Assembly: GCF_002215215.1 (NCBI RefSeq)
Contig: NZ_CP018632.1
Span: 2,166,501-2,230,500 of the forward strand
Length of the DNA: 64,000 nucleotides
From: Granulosicoccus antarcticus IMCC3135
GTDB taxonomy: Bacteria; Pseudomonadota; Gammaproteobacteria; Granulosicoccales; Granulosicoccaceae
Direction: 5' to 3'
The notes beneath the pieces were generated by a model, which did no database searches, was not told the DNA's origin, and worked only from the letters and a program-made list of their open reading frames with translations. Shown piece after piece: positions 54,870 through 63,973 of this stretch (within the stretch, counting starts at the first letter, position 1; each line of letters starts with the position of its first letter). The translations under genes were made by a program, and so were the position numbers.

Positions 54870-55352
54870 CTAGATCATCGGCAATTCGAACCCGATTTTC
54901 ACGCAGTCCATAACCACCATGGTCTTGAAGCTCTTTATGTTGTGGTTGTTCCAGAAATAGGTCTGAGTGAATGCTTCGTAGTCGCTCAGTGTCTTGGAAG
55001 CCACGAGCAAGATGAAGTCGGCATCCCCCGTGGTATAGAACCCCTGCATGATCCTCGGGTTGTTCTTGATCTCCATCCTGAAGCTTTGCATGATGTCTTG
55101 CTGGTCGCGCTCCAGATTAACCGACACCAACGTAAAGATCTCATAACCCAGCTTCTTCGGATCAACGATTGAAACATCCTTGCTTATCGTGCCATTGCGC
55201 CTGAGCTTGTTCAAACGTCGCTTTGCTGAGGTCGCTGTCAAACCGACTTGCATGGCCATGTTCTCGGTGCTGATGAGCGCATTTTTCTGAACAATGCTTA
55301 GTAGTTGACGATCTATATCATCAATACTGTTTTCGTTGGTTTCGGATTCCAT
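54870..55352 (-). CDS. Lrp/AsnC-family regulator 3, divergent from the ectoine uptake operon
   Basis: 160 residues from ATG 55352; the longer frame to 55490 crosses the promoter region. HTH STENMAMQVGLTATSAKRRL and RAM domain (TTGDADFILLVASKTLSDYE). It shares the 136-base gap with the TRAP binding-protein gene and is the best candidate for its direct regulator. It is more diverged from the two tandem Lrp genes than they are from each other. Confidence 0.9.
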   Translation of the reverse strand: MESETNENSIDDIDRQLLSIVQKNALISTENMAMQVGLTATSAKRRLNKLRRNGTISKDVSIVDPKKLGYEIFTLVSVNLERDQQDIMQSFRMEIKNNPRIMQGFYTTGDADFILLVASKTLSDYEAFTQTYFWNNHNIKSFKTMVVMDCVKIGFELPMI

Positions 55353-55488
55353 GTTGCAGAATATAGTCGTTTGCACAAGTTTTAGCGCCGAATTGTTGCA
55401 TGTTAGCTGAGTAAAATGAAGTGGCAATTCTCGGGTAGCAACTGAGAAATATTTGAAATTCGACGTCCACTCATTGGAGGATCTATTC

Positions 55489-56508
55489 ATGAAACTGCAG
55501 AAATCCGCTCTCTACGGAGCAATATCAACGGGGTTGGCAGGCGTATTCATCTTTTCCTCACCGGTGCAGGCCGATGAGTGGCGGTACGTCATGGAAGAGG
55601 GTTTGACAGATCCTCAAGGCCTGTACGCGACAAAGTTCAAGGAAGAGATTGAAGAGAATTCGGAACACACCATCGAGATCTACCCTGTCGGGACTCTGGG
55701 TGAATCCGCTGATGCCATGGAGCAGGCTCAGGCCGGCCTGGTTCAGTTCATCGATCAGTCTCCCGGTTTCACGGGTGCCCTGATTCCCGAGGCAGAAGCG
55801 TTTCTGGTGCCTTATCTGCAGCCGACTGATCCGCAAGCGGTACGAACGTTTTTCAAGGAAGGCAAGGCGGTCAAGGAAATGTTCCACGAGATCTATCGCG
55901 AACATGGTCTTGAACTCCTGTCGATCTTCCCTGAAGGCCAGCAGGTGGTGACAACCATGAAGGAGTTTCGTACGCCTGCAGATTTGGATGGCGTGAAAAT
56001 CCGCACCATGTCGTCACCGCTGCTGCTGGAGACATACAAGGCTTTCGGTGCGTCTCCCATTGCATTGCCCTGGGGAGAACTGATTGGTGCGCTGAAAACC
56101 AATATGGTGGATGGGCAGGAAAATCCTGCTATCTGGATCGAGGCCTATGGGCTGGATGAGCTGACCAAAGTCATGACCTATACCGGGCATGCTCAGTACA
56201 CCACGGCGGTTATGGCCAATTCGGATTTTTATGACGAGCTGAGTGATGAAGACAAGCAGCTGATTCAGGATGCAACTAGTGCTGCGCACGACTATATCCT
56301 CGACGAAGCCGTGAAGATGGACGAAATCGGTCTGTCCAAGATCCGGGAGTCCAATCCTGAATACACGATTATCGAATTGTCTGAGGAAGAACGTGCAGTC
56401 TTCAAGGAACGTGCTGTCGCTGTAGAAGAGGCGTTTATCGACAGAGCCGGTGATCGCGGTGCGGCAATCATCGAACAGATGAAAGCTGATATTGCTGCTG
56501 CCATGTAG
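55489..56508 (+). CDS. uehA: TRAP substrate-binding protein, ectoine/hydroxyectoine type (UehA-like)
   Basis: 339 residues. The signal peptide (ALYGAISTGLAGVFIFSSPV) ends before DEWRYVMEEGLTDPQGLYAT; GGAGG lies 9 bases before the ATG. DctP features include GTLGESADAMEQAQAG, KIRTMSSPLLLETYKAFGAS and MVDGQENPAIWIEAYGLDEL. Assignment to ectoines rests on the downstream degradation genes, in the order known for ueh/eut operons. A terminator-like hairpin directly follows. Confidence 0.85.
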   Translation: MKLQKSALYGAISTGLAGVFIFSSPVQADEWRYVMEEGLTDPQGLYATKFKEEIEENSEHTIEIYPVGTLGESADAMEQAQAGLVQFIDQSPGFTGALIPEAEAFLVPYLQPTDPQAVRTFFKEGKAVKEMFHEIYREHGLELLSIFPEGQQVVTTMKEFRTPADLDGVKIRTMSSPLLLETYKAFGASPIALPWGELIGALKTNMVDGQENPAIWIEAYGLDELTKVMTYTGHAQYTTAVMANSDFYDELSDEDKQLIQDATSAAHDYILDEAVKMDEIGLSKIRESNPEYTIIELSEEERAVFKERAVAVEEAFIDRAGDRGAAIIEQMKADIAAAM

Positions 56509-56514
56509 CCAATG

Positions 56515-56542
56515 AAAGCCCATCGGCAGTGATGGGCTTTTT
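56515..56542 (+). terminator. Intrinsic attenuator after the binding-protein gene
   Basis: AAAGCCCATC/GATGGGCTTT, a perfect 10-bp stem with a 6-base loop, followed by two more T (five T in all from the stem end). It lies 7 bases after the stop, so binding protein is expected in excess over the membrane subunits. Confidence 0.82.
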
Positions 56543-56564
56543 GTCCTCCAACAGGAATGCTTCC

Positions 56565-57140
56565 ATGAGTAATAAAGACGATCAGGGCAGTACCAGTTCG
56601 CCAGCTGGCCGATTTCTGGATGCTATCGACAGGGTGATTGCCAGATTGGAAGAAATCATCATGGCCGTTGGTATCATTCTGATGGCAGTGAATACCATTG
56701 CCAATGTAATAGCCCGATTCCTGTTCAATCACTCCATCATCTTTGCCGAAGAGCTGAACAGTACGTTCATTCTGCTGGTGACGTTCGCGGGTATCGGCTA
56801 TGCCGCCAGACACGGGCGGCATATCAGAATGTCTGCCATCTACGATCAATTGCCGGACAAGGCCAGAAAGTGGCTGATGACAGTGATCGTTGGCGTCACC
56901 GCATTTTTCATGCTGTTTCTGGCCTGGTTCTCGGTTCGATACGTATTCGACGTCTATTCCAAGGGGCGGATCATGCCAGCACTGGGAGTGCCTGTTTACA
57001 TCATCTATCTGTGGGTGCCTATCGGACTATTCGTCACCGGTGTTCAATATGCGTTGACCACTGTCAAGAATATTCGGGAAAAGGACATCTATCTGTCCAC
57101 TGACCTTAAAGAGCATGAGGCACAGGAAATGGAGGTTTAA
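56565..57140 (+). CDS. uehB: TRAP small permease subunit (DctQ/UehB-like)
   Basis: 191 residues from ATG 56565 with AGGAA upstream. Four helices; FAEELNSTFILLVTFAGIGY is the DctQ signature and RHGRHIRMSAIYDQLPDKAR the cytoplasmic loop. It pairs with the DctM subunit 2 bases downstream. Confidence 0.9.
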   Translation: MSNKDDQGSTSSPAGRFLDAIDRVIARLEEIIMAVGIILMAVNTIANVIARFLFNHSIIFAEELNSTFILLVTFAGIGYAARHGRHIRMSAIYDQLPDKARKWLMTVIVGVTAFFMLFLAWFSVRYVFDVYSKGRIMPALGVPVYIIYLWVPIGLFVTGVQYALTTVKNIREKDIYLSTDLKEHEAQEMEV

Positions 57141-57142
57141 TC

Positions 57143-58429
57143 ATGGCACTTACAATGTTTCTGGTGATGGTAGTCCTGTTGTTATTGGGCTTTCCAATGA
57201 TGATCCCACTGATAGCGGGAGCATTGGTTGGGGTCATGGTCATGTTTGGCGATATCAGCAAAGCCGAATTCATGATCCAGCAGATGCTTGGCGGTATCCG
57301 GCCTGCATCGCTGATAGCGGTGCCAATGTTCATGCTGGCAGCTGACATCATGACTCGTGGTCACTCTGCAGACAGGCTCATCGACATGGTCATGGTTTTT
57401 GTGCGCCATATCAAAGGCGGTCTGGCGGTGAGTACTTCTGCAGCCTGTGCATTGTTTGGCGCAGTCTCGGGTTCCACGCAGGCCACTGTGGTTGCCGTTG
57501 GAGGACCGTTACGGCCTCGCATGCTCAAAGGTGGCTACAAGGATTCCTTTGTTCTTGCACTGATCGTGAACTCCAGTGATATCGCCTTCCTGATTCCTCC
57601 CAGCATTGGCATGATCATCTATGGCGTGGTGTCAAAGTCATCGATTCCCGAGCTGTTTGTTGCTGGCATCGGGCCCGGGCTGCTCATTCTGGTTCTTTTC
57701 TCCATCTACAGCATGATCTACGCGACGATGAACGGTGTTCCGACCGAGCCTGCAGCCAGTTGGCGCGAGCGTGCTACTGCGGTCAAGCGTGCACTCTGGC
57801 CACTCGGTTTCCCACTCATCATCATTGGTGGAATATTCGGCGGATTGTTCAGTCCGACTGAAGCGGCTGCCGTCAGTGTTCTGTACGCGCTGTTCCTGGA
57901 AGCCGTCATATTCCGATCAATCACCATCCGTGATTTCTATTCCATCGCAAAATCAACCGGTATGGTAACCGCAGTGGTTTTCATTCTTGTCGGCGCCGGT
58001 GCGGCGTTTGCCTGGATTCTCTCGTTCGCACAGATCCCCCAGCAGCTTCTGGGCGCAATCGGGATCACCGAGATGAGCGCTACCGGAGTGCTGTTCGTCA
58101 TTTCAGCCTCGTTTTTCATCGGTTGCATGTTCGTCGATCCCATTGTCGTCATCCTGATTCTGGTACCTATCTTCGCACCAGTCATCAAGAGCACGGGGCT
58201 GGATCCAATATTGGTGGGTACCTTGATTACACTACAGGCGGCAATTGGTTCCGCTACACCACCGTTCGGCTGCGACATATTTACCGCAGTTGCAGTATTC
58301 AAACAACCCTATGTCAAGGTCATCAAAGGTACGCCACCGTTCATCTTCATACTGCTGAGCGTGTCGATACTGATGATCTACTTTCCGCAGATAGCGTTGT
58401 TCTTGCGCGATATTGCTTTCGACAAATAG
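57143..58429 (+). CDS. uehC: TRAP large permease subunit (DctM/UehC-like)
   Basis: 428 residues, normal length. Signatures: LFGAVSGSTQATVVAVGGPL, SSDIAFLIPPSIGMIIYGVV, GGLFSPTEAAAVSVLYALFL and GSATPPFGCDIFTAVAVFKQ. It carries ectoine or hydroxyectoine through the inner membrane with sodium. Confidence 0.92.
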   Translation: MALTMFLVMVVLLLLGFPMMIPLIAGALVGVMVMFGDISKAEFMIQQMLGGIRPASLIAVPMFMLAADIMTRGHSADRLIDMVMVFVRHIKGGLAVSTSAACALFGAVSGSTQATVVAVGGPLRPRMLKGGYKDSFVLALIVNSSDIAFLIPPSIGMIIYGVVSKSSIPELFVAGIGPGLLILVLFSIYSMIYATMNGVPTEPAASWRERATAVKRALWPLGFPLIIIGGIFGGLFSPTEAAAVSVLYALFLEAVIFRSITIRDFYSIAKSTGMVTAVVFILVGAGAAFAWILSFAQIPQQLLGAIGITEMSATGVLFVISASFFIGCMFVDPIVVILILVPIFAPVIKSTGLDPILVGTLITLQAAIGSATPPFGCDIFTAVAVFKQPYVKVIKGTPPFIFILLSVSILMIYFPQIALFLRDIAFDK

Positions 58430-58440
58430 GGGATACGAAC

Positions 58441-58878
58441 ATGTTTGAACGAATAGTGGTTGGCGTGGATGGTTCCGAAGGCGGGCTGGAGGCGCTCAAG
58501 CTGGCCATTGGCTTGCAGAAAATCCACGATTCCGAGTTGTTGCTGCTGTCGGTCTATCTTGAGCACACCATGTGGGAGGCGTCTGTGTCGTATGTCAACA
58601 CAGAGCTGACCGGCTCTACTCATTCAGCCTTGCAGGAATACGCACGGGAGGTAGCCCGGCAATGCAAAGAGTTCGCACAGGCGCAGGGCGTGGAGAAGGT
58701 CCGCTCATTTTACATGGGTGGGGGGCCCGCCCGTACCATCGTGAAGTTTTGTGAAGACCATGACGCCCAGCTTATCGTTTTGGGCAGTCGCGGTATCAGT
58801 GCTTCCGAGCGATACATGTTGGGTAGTGTTTCACACAAGGTGACCAATACATCGACTAGACCTGTCCTGATTGTTTAA
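58441..58878 (+). CDS. Universal stress protein UspA family (TeaD-like)
   Basis: 145 residues from ATG 58441, 11 bases after the permease; a longer frame open from 58123 is antigenic noise inside the permease gene. VVGVDGSEGGLEALKLA and the ATP-binding GSRGISASERYMLGSVSHKV are typical. In the Halomonas TeaABC ectoine transporter the equivalent TeaD modulates transport by ATP-dependent binding, so a similar role is likely. Confidence 0.92.
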   Translation: MFERIVVGVDGSEGGLEALKLAIGLQKIHDSELLLLSVYLEHTMWEASVSYVNTELTGSTHSALQEYAREVARQCKEFAQAQGVEKVRSFYMGGGPARTIVKFCEDHDAQLIVLGSRGISASERYMLGSVSHKVTNTSTRPVLIV

Positions 58879-58947
58879 CAGACGGGCCTGAGAGGGCTTT
58901 CCTGGCAGGTTTCCAATTCGCGTTTTCATGTCTCATTGAGATTAACC

Positions 58948-59778
58948 ATGCATACCCTGATACCCATTGCCTTGTCTCATCAGCCTGTCGGTTTTGTGAG
59001 TCAAGATGCCTGGACTCGAATGGGTCTGATCGTGCTCGCTACGGATCTGACCAGTGAGCGCGACTACGCGCGTCTGTTTCCGCACGACACGGCTTCGGTA
59101 TATACGACCAGGGTCGCGTTTGAAAATCCGACCACGCCAGAGAACCTGCGTCTCATGGAACCAAGACTGGCCGCCGCCGCTGAACTCCTGTTGCCGGAAG
59201 AGCCGCTTGCGGCCATCTGTTTTAGCTGTACCGCTGCCTCGGTTGTGATCGGTGATGATGCCGTGACCGAGGCTATCCAGCGATCTCGCCCCGGGGTTCC
59301 GGTGGTGACACCCGCGGGCGCCGCAGTGAAAGCCCTGCGTGCACTGAATGTCAGCAAGGTGGCGATTCTTACCCCCTATCTGATCGAAACGAGCCAATCC
59401 ATGGCTGACTATTTTTCTCGTAACAAATTCGGGATATCCGACTTCGAATGCCTGGGACTGGAAGATGATCGTGAGATGGCGCGGGTTGATCACCACAGCA
59501 TCGTGGAGGCAGCCTGCCGCCTGGATGGTCCTGATAATGAGGCAATTTTCATATCCTGCACGGGCTTGCCAGCCTTGTCCACGATCAGTGAAATTGAAGC
59601 GCGCACCGGAAAACCGGTGGTGACATCCAATCAGGCGAGTGCCTGGGTGATGATGCGTCTGGCAGGTCTGTCTCATCGACCGACCGGATATGGCCGTCTG
59701 TTTTCCCACGATCTCTCCGAGGGGGGCGTCATGAAATCACGCACGTCCACCAACAATACAAGTTCCTCTCTGTCATGA
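58948..59778 (+). CDS. eutA: Ectoine utilisation protein EutA (Asp/Glu racemase or maleate isomerase fold)
   Basis: 276 residues from ATG 58948 (TTG 58936 also in frame). The two catalytic cysteines are expected in CFSCTAASVV and ISCTGLPALS; PAGAAVKALRALNVSKVAIL links the halves. In known eut operons EutA, B and C act before ectoine hydrolase, converting 5-hydroxyectoine to ectoine. Its stop overlaps the eutB start by 4 bases. Confidence 0.88.
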   Translation: MHTLIPIALSHQPVGFVSQDAWTRMGLIVLATDLTSERDYARLFPHDTASVYTTRVAFENPTTPENLRLMEPRLAAAAELLLPEEPLAAICFSCTAASVVIGDDAVTEAIQRSRPGVPVVTPAGAAVKALRALNVSKVAILTPYLIETSQSMADYFSRNKFGISDFECLGLEDDREMARVDHHSIVEAACRLDGPDNEAIFISCTGLPALSTISEIEARTGKPVVTSNQASAWVMMRLAGLSHRPTGYGRLFSHDLSEGGVMKSRTSTNNTSSSLS

Positions 59779-60788
59779 AAAATCCTATATCTACTCAGGA
59801 CAGTTTTTCTGCTCAGCGCCGCATTGCCAGCTATGTTCGGGAAACTCCGGTGGTTCAATCCGACACATTGAGTAAGCTGCTGGGTGCCGACGTCCGGCTC
59901 AAGCTTGAACATACGCAAATAACGGGTAGTTTCAAATTGCGAGGTGCAAGCAATGCCGTCCTGTCACTCACGGACTCGCAGAAGCAGGCCGGAGTTGTAG
60001 GCGTCTCTACCGGCAATCATGGTCGTGCTCTTGCGTATGCAGCGGCACAGGCCAATGTCCGCTGTGTGATCTGCATGTCGGAGCTTGTGCCGCAGAACAA
60101 AGTAGAGGCGATCAAGGCTCTGGGGGCAGACGTTCGAATCTCGGGTCGCTCTCAGGATGATGCCCAGATCATTGTGGATCAACTGGTCAGCGAGGGCATG
60201 ACCATGCTGCCGCCGTTTGATCACCGTGACATCATCGCGGGTCAGAGTACAGTTGCGCTGGAGATGCTGCGGCAGGCGCCTGATCTGGACACGGTGGTTG
60301 TACCGCTATCGGGCGGTGGTTTGATAGCGGGCGTGGCCATGGTCATGAAAAGCATCAATCCTGCCATCCGGGTTGTCGGCGTGTCCATGGAGCGCGGTGC
60401 GGCCATGTACGAATGTCAGCGTGCCGGCAAGCCCATCGCTGTTGAAGAGCTGCCTACTCTGGCTGACTCGTTGGGTGGAGGGATCGGGCTGCACAATGAG
60501 TACACATTCAACATGACGCGTGATCTTGTTGATGAGATTGTTCTGGTTTCTGAAGCGCAGATTGCCGAGGGCATTCGCCATGCCTATTGGCAGGAACGCC
60601 AGATACTTGAAGGCTCCGGTTGCATTGGCATAGCGGCATTGCTGGCAGGCAAGATCATCAACCCCGGGCGCTGTGTGCTGTTGTTGAGCGGACAGAACAT
60701 AGACATGCAGTTGCACAAGCGCCTGATCGATGGTGAGGATGTGGATGTGTCTGCGCAATCCACAGACGCAGGGAGCCTTCATGCCTGA
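59775..60788 (+). CDS. eutB: Hydroxyectoine utilisation dehydratase EutB (threonine dehydratase family)
   Basis: 337 residues. The PLP lysine lies in GSFKLRGASNAV; the phosphate-binding serine/threonine loop is VGVSTGNHGRALAYA and VVPLSGGGLIAGVAM the second glycine loop. Homologous to threonine/serine dehydratases but placed in the ectoine operon, where it is thought to eliminate the hydroxyl group of hydroxyectoine. Overlaps eutA and eutC. Confidence 0.92.
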   Translation: MKNPISTQDSFSAQRRIASYVRETPVVQSDTLSKLLGADVRLKLEHTQITGSFKLRGASNAVLSLTDSQKQAGVVGVSTGNHGRALAYAAAQANVRCVICMSELVPQNKVEAIKALGADVRISGRSQDDAQIIVDQLVSEGMTMLPPFDHRDIIAGQSTVALEMLRQAPDLDTVVVPLSGGGLIAGVAMVMKSINPAIRVVGVSMERGAAMYECQRAGKPIAVEELPTLADSLGGGIGLHNEYTFNMTRDLVDEIVLVSEAQIAEGIRHAYWQERQILEGSGCIGIAALLAGKIINPGRCVLLLSGQNIDMQLHKRLIDGEDVDVSAQSTDAGSLHA

Positions 60789-61770
60789 TATGAAAATACT
60801 GACAGAACAACAACTGCGCACCGCCCTCCCATTTGACGATGACGCAGTGAATTGCATCGAAGAGGCCTTCCGGCTGTTAGCCACCCGGGAAGTGGTCATG
60901 CCACCGATCCTGAGTTTTCATGTGCCAGAGCACAATGGTGAAGTGGACGTCAAGACCGCTTATGTGCCCGGCATAGACAGCTTTGCCATCAAGATGAGCC
61001 CCGGTTTCTTCGACAACCCCAAGCTGGGTCTGCCCAGCTTGAACGGGCTGATGGTGTTGTTCGATGCGCGTACAGGTCTCGTCAACGCGATCCTGCTGGA
61101 CAACGGTTATCTGACAGATGTACGAACGGCCGCTGCCGGCGCCGTTGCGGCCAGACAGCTGTCACGGGCAGACAGTACCGTGGCAGGCATTCTGGGCAGT
61201 GGTGCCCAGGCCCGGTTGCAGCTGGAAGCGTTGACACGAGTGCGTCATATAAAGAGCGCGCTAATCTGGGGGCGCGATCCGGAGAAGGCTGAAGCCTGTG
61301 CACATGATTGCCGTGCCAGACTGGGCATCGAGGTGTCAACGGGCAGCATCGATGAGGTCATGGAAAAAGCCGATATTGTGGTTTCAACTACGCCTTCCAG
61401 AACGCCGCTGATTTCAGCATCCATGCTGCGCCCAGGACAACATGTCACTGCCATGGGGTCGGATGCAAACTACAAAACGGAGCTTGAAACCGATGTCATT
61501 CCGGCAGCAACGCTGTTTGTCTGTGATCGTCTTGAGCAATCCATCCTGCAAGGCGAGTTGCGGCCCGCGCTTGCAGCAGGAAGCATCCCTGAACCTGCAA
61601 GCTATGCAGAGTTGGGAGAAATCGTTGCTGGTCTGAAGCCCGGTAGAGAATCACCGCATGACATTACAGTCTGTGATCTGACGGGAACAGGCGTGCAGGA
61701 CACTGCAATAGCAACACTGGCATGGGATCGCGCAAGCAAGACAGATGCTGGCGTGATTATTCATAATTGA
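60781..61770 (+). CDS. eutC: Ectoine utilisation protein EutC (ornithine cyclodeaminase/mu-crystallin family)
   Basis: 329 residues from ATG 60781 with GGGAG upstream. NYLTDVRTAAAGAVAAR-type motif appears as NGYLTDVRTAAAGAV; the NAD(P) motif is GILGSGAQARLQLEAL and TAMGSDANYKTELETD is the family C-terminal block. It probably reduces the cyclic imine left by EutB. Start overlaps the end of eutB by 8 bases, end overlaps doeA. Confidence 0.92.
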   Translation: MPDMKILTEQQLRTALPFDDDAVNCIEEAFRLLATREVVMPPILSFHVPEHNGEVDVKTAYVPGIDSFAIKMSPGFFDNPKLGLPSLNGLMVLFDARTGLVNAILLDNGYLTDVRTAAAGAVAARQLSRADSTVAGILGSGAQARLQLEALTRVRHIKSALIWGRDPEKAEACAHDCRARLGIEVSTGSIDEVMEKADIVVSTTPSRTPLISASMLRPGQHVTAMGSDANYKTELETDVIPAATLFVCDRLEQSILQGELRPALAAGSIPEPASYAELGEIVAGLKPGRESPHDITVCDLTGTGVQDTAIATLAWDRASKTDAGVIIHN

Positions 61771-62978
61771 TGACTAACGGGGCAAGAACGATGGTAGTAC
61801 CCAAACTCAATTTTACACTGAACGAATATCAGAGCCGTATTGCGAAGACTCGTGCAGAGATGGTCGCTCGCGAGCTGGATCTTTTGATCGTGACAGATCC
61901 TTCGAACATGAACTGGCTGACCGGCTATGACGGTTGGTCCTTCTATGTGCATCAGGGCGTTGTGCTTGGCATGGATGGCGATCCTGTCTGGTTTGGTCGT
62001 GGCCAGGATGCCAATGGCGCGTTACGCACCTGTTTCATGGACCCTGCCAATATCATTGGCTACCCGGATCACTACGTACAATCGACAGAGCGGCATCCCA
62101 TGGACTACCTGTCAGCCCGGCTGACTGACAAGGGTCTGGCCAAGGGGCGCATTGGCGTGGAGATGGATAACTACTGGTTTACGGCAGCCGCATTTGCTTC
62201 CTTGAGCAAGCATCTGCCCAACGCGCAGTTGCTGGATGCGACAGCACTGGTCAATTGGCAGCGTGCCATCAAGTCGGACGCGGAGATTGGCTATATGCGT
62301 CAGGCTGGCAAGATCGTAGAGAAGATGCATCAGAGAATTTTCGACAAGATCGAACCGGGTATTCGCAAGTGTGATCTGGTAGCTGATATTTATGATGCGG
62401 CACTGCGCTTCGATGAAAAGGCGGGGTATGGCGGGGACTATCCGGCCATCGTTCCCCTGCTACCATCGGGGACGGATGCCAGCGCACCTCATCTGACCTG
62501 GGACGACTTGCCCATGCAAACCGGGCAGGGCACGTTCTTCGAAATCGCAGGCGTGGTGCATCGATACCATTGCCCACTGTCTCGAACCGTGTTTCTGGGC
62601 AAACCTACCAGCACATTTCTCGATGCTGAAAAGGCGGTGCTGGAAGGCATGGAAGCCGGTCTTGAGAAGGCACGTGTCGGCAATGCTTGTGAAGACATAG
62701 CGCTGGCATTCTTCAGTGTGCTCAAGAAGCATGGCATAGAAAAAGACAATCGCACCGGTTACCCCATCGGGCTTTCGTATCCGCCTGACTGGGGGGAGCG
62801 AACCATGTCTTTGCGTCCTGGAGACAAGACTGTGCTCCAGGAAAACATGACGTTCCATTTCATGACGGGGTTATGGATGGAGGACTGGGGGTTCGAAATA
62901 ACCGAGAGTATCCGCATCGGATCCAATGGGCCTGAATGTCTTTCCGATGTTCCACGCAAGATGTTTGTGAAAGACTGA
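61770..62978 (+). CDS. doeA: Ectoine hydrolase DoeA/EutD (M24 peptidase fold)
   Basis: 402 residues. The ATG at 61770 overlaps the eutC stop (TGATG); ATG 61791 is an alternative. The N-terminal creatinase-like domain (LLIVTDPSNMNWLTGYDGWS) precedes a pita-bread domain (PGIRKCDLVADIYDAALRFD; FFEIAGVVHRYHCPLSRTVF; NMTFHFMTGLWMEDWGFEIT). It opens the ectoine ring to N-alpha-acetyl-diaminobutyrate. M24 relatives bind two metals through Asp, His and Glu; here several of these are replaced, as is known for ectoine hydrolases. Confidence 0.93.
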   Translation: MTNGARTMVVPKLNFTLNEYQSRIAKTRAEMVARELDLLIVTDPSNMNWLTGYDGWSFYVHQGVVLGMDGDPVWFGRGQDANGALRTCFMDPANIIGYPDHYVQSTERHPMDYLSARLTDKGLAKGRIGVEMDNYWFTAAAFASLSKHLPNAQLLDATALVNWQRAIKSDAEIGYMRQAGKIVEKMHQRIFDKIEPGIRKCDLVADIYDAALRFDEKAGYGGDYPAIVPLLPSGTDASAPHLTWDDLPMQTGQGTFFEIAGVVHRYHCPLSRTVFLGKPTSTFLDAEKAVLEGMEAGLEKARVGNACEDIALAFFSVLKKHGIEKDNRTGYPIGLSYPPDWGERTMSLRPGDKTVLQENMTFHFMTGLWMEDWGFEITESIRIGSNGPECLSDVPRKMFVKD

Positions 62979-62980
62979 TC

Positions 62981-63973
62981 ATGACTACAAACCCGATAAG
63001 TCCGACCATCGCCCTGGATCAGGATGGCAAGCACCACGGATTTCTGAAACTGCCTTACAGCCGGGATGATAGTGCCTGGGGGGCCATTATGATGCCCATA
63101 ACGGTCATACAGAATGGCGAGGGTCCGACCGCACTGCTTACTGGTGGCAATCATGGGGATGAATACGAAGGTCCGGTGGCGCTGCAGGATCTGGCATTGA
63201 CGCTCGAGCCTGCGCAAGTTTCCGGGCGCATCATCATCCTGCCTGCACTGAACTATCCGGCCTTTCGTGCTGGTACGCGTACATCACCGATTGACAAAGG
63301 CAACATGAACCGATCGTTTCCGGGGCGGCCAGGTGGTACAGCGACACAAAAGATCGCGGATTATGTGCAACAGTGTCTGTTGCCACTGGCCGAGTTCGTT
63401 CTGGATTTTCATTCGGGCGGCAAGACGCTGGATTTCGTACCGTTTGCTGCCGCTCACATTCAAGATGATAAACGCAACGAGAACGCGTGTTTCGAGGCCA
63501 TGAAAGCCTTCAACGCGCCTTTTTCCGTACAACTGCTGGAAATAGACAATGTAGGCATGTATGACACTGCCGCCGAGGAAATGGGTAAGGTGTTTGTATC
63601 GACCGAACTAGGCGGTGGTGGCAGCTCCTCGGCCAGATCCAACGCCATTGCCAAGAAAGGCGCACGCAATTTCCTGATTCATGCCGGTATCATCAAAGGT
63701 GAGATGGAAGTCGCTGCAACGGTCAATCTGGACATGCCGGACGGCGACTGTTTCACGTTCTGTGATCGGGATGGCATGCACGAGCCCATGGTCGATATGG
63801 GGCAGAGAGTGAAAAAAGGGGATGTGGTGGCAAGAGTCTGGCCACTGGATCGCACCGGAGTAGCCCCTACGGAGTATCACGCCAACCGAAGCGGTCTGCT
63901 GATCAGCAGGCATTTCCCGGGTCTGATTCAGTCGGGGGACTGTATTGCAGTTGTGGCAGTAGAAGTGGATTGA
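62981..63973 (+). CDS. doeB: N-alpha-acetyl-L-2,4-diaminobutyrate deacetylase DoeB/EutE
   Basis: 330 residues from ATG 62981, 2 bases after doeA; the longer frame from 62936 lies inside doeA. AstE/AspA-type zinc motifs are LLTGGNHGDEYEGPVA (His and Glu) and VLDFHSGGKTLDF (His). A C-terminal barrel-like domain (MGQRVKKGDVVARVWPLD) is typical. It removes the acetyl group released from ectoine to give 2,4-diaminobutyrate. The remaining 27 bases of the window hold no gene. Confidence 0.94.
   Translation: MTTNPISPTIALDQDGKHHGFLKLPYSRDDSAWGAIMMPITVIQNGEGPTALLTGGNHGDEYEGPVALQDLALTLEPAQVSGRIIILPALNYPAFRAGTRTSPIDKGNMNRSFPGRPGGTATQKIADYVQQCLLPLAEFVLDFHSGGKTLDFVPFAAAHIQDDKRNENACFEAMKAFNAPFSVQLLEIDNVGMYDTAAEEMGKVFVSTELGGGGSSSARSNAIAKKGARNFLIHAGIIKGEMEVAATVNLDMPDGDCFTFCDRDGMHEPMVDMGQRVKKGDVVARVWPLDRTGVAPTEYHANRSGLLISRHFPGLIQSGDCIAVVAVEVD

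Noticed and set aside
58123-58440. Long N-terminal extension of the universal stress protein
   Set aside because: It lies within the permease gene in another frame; the Usp family starts at 58441.
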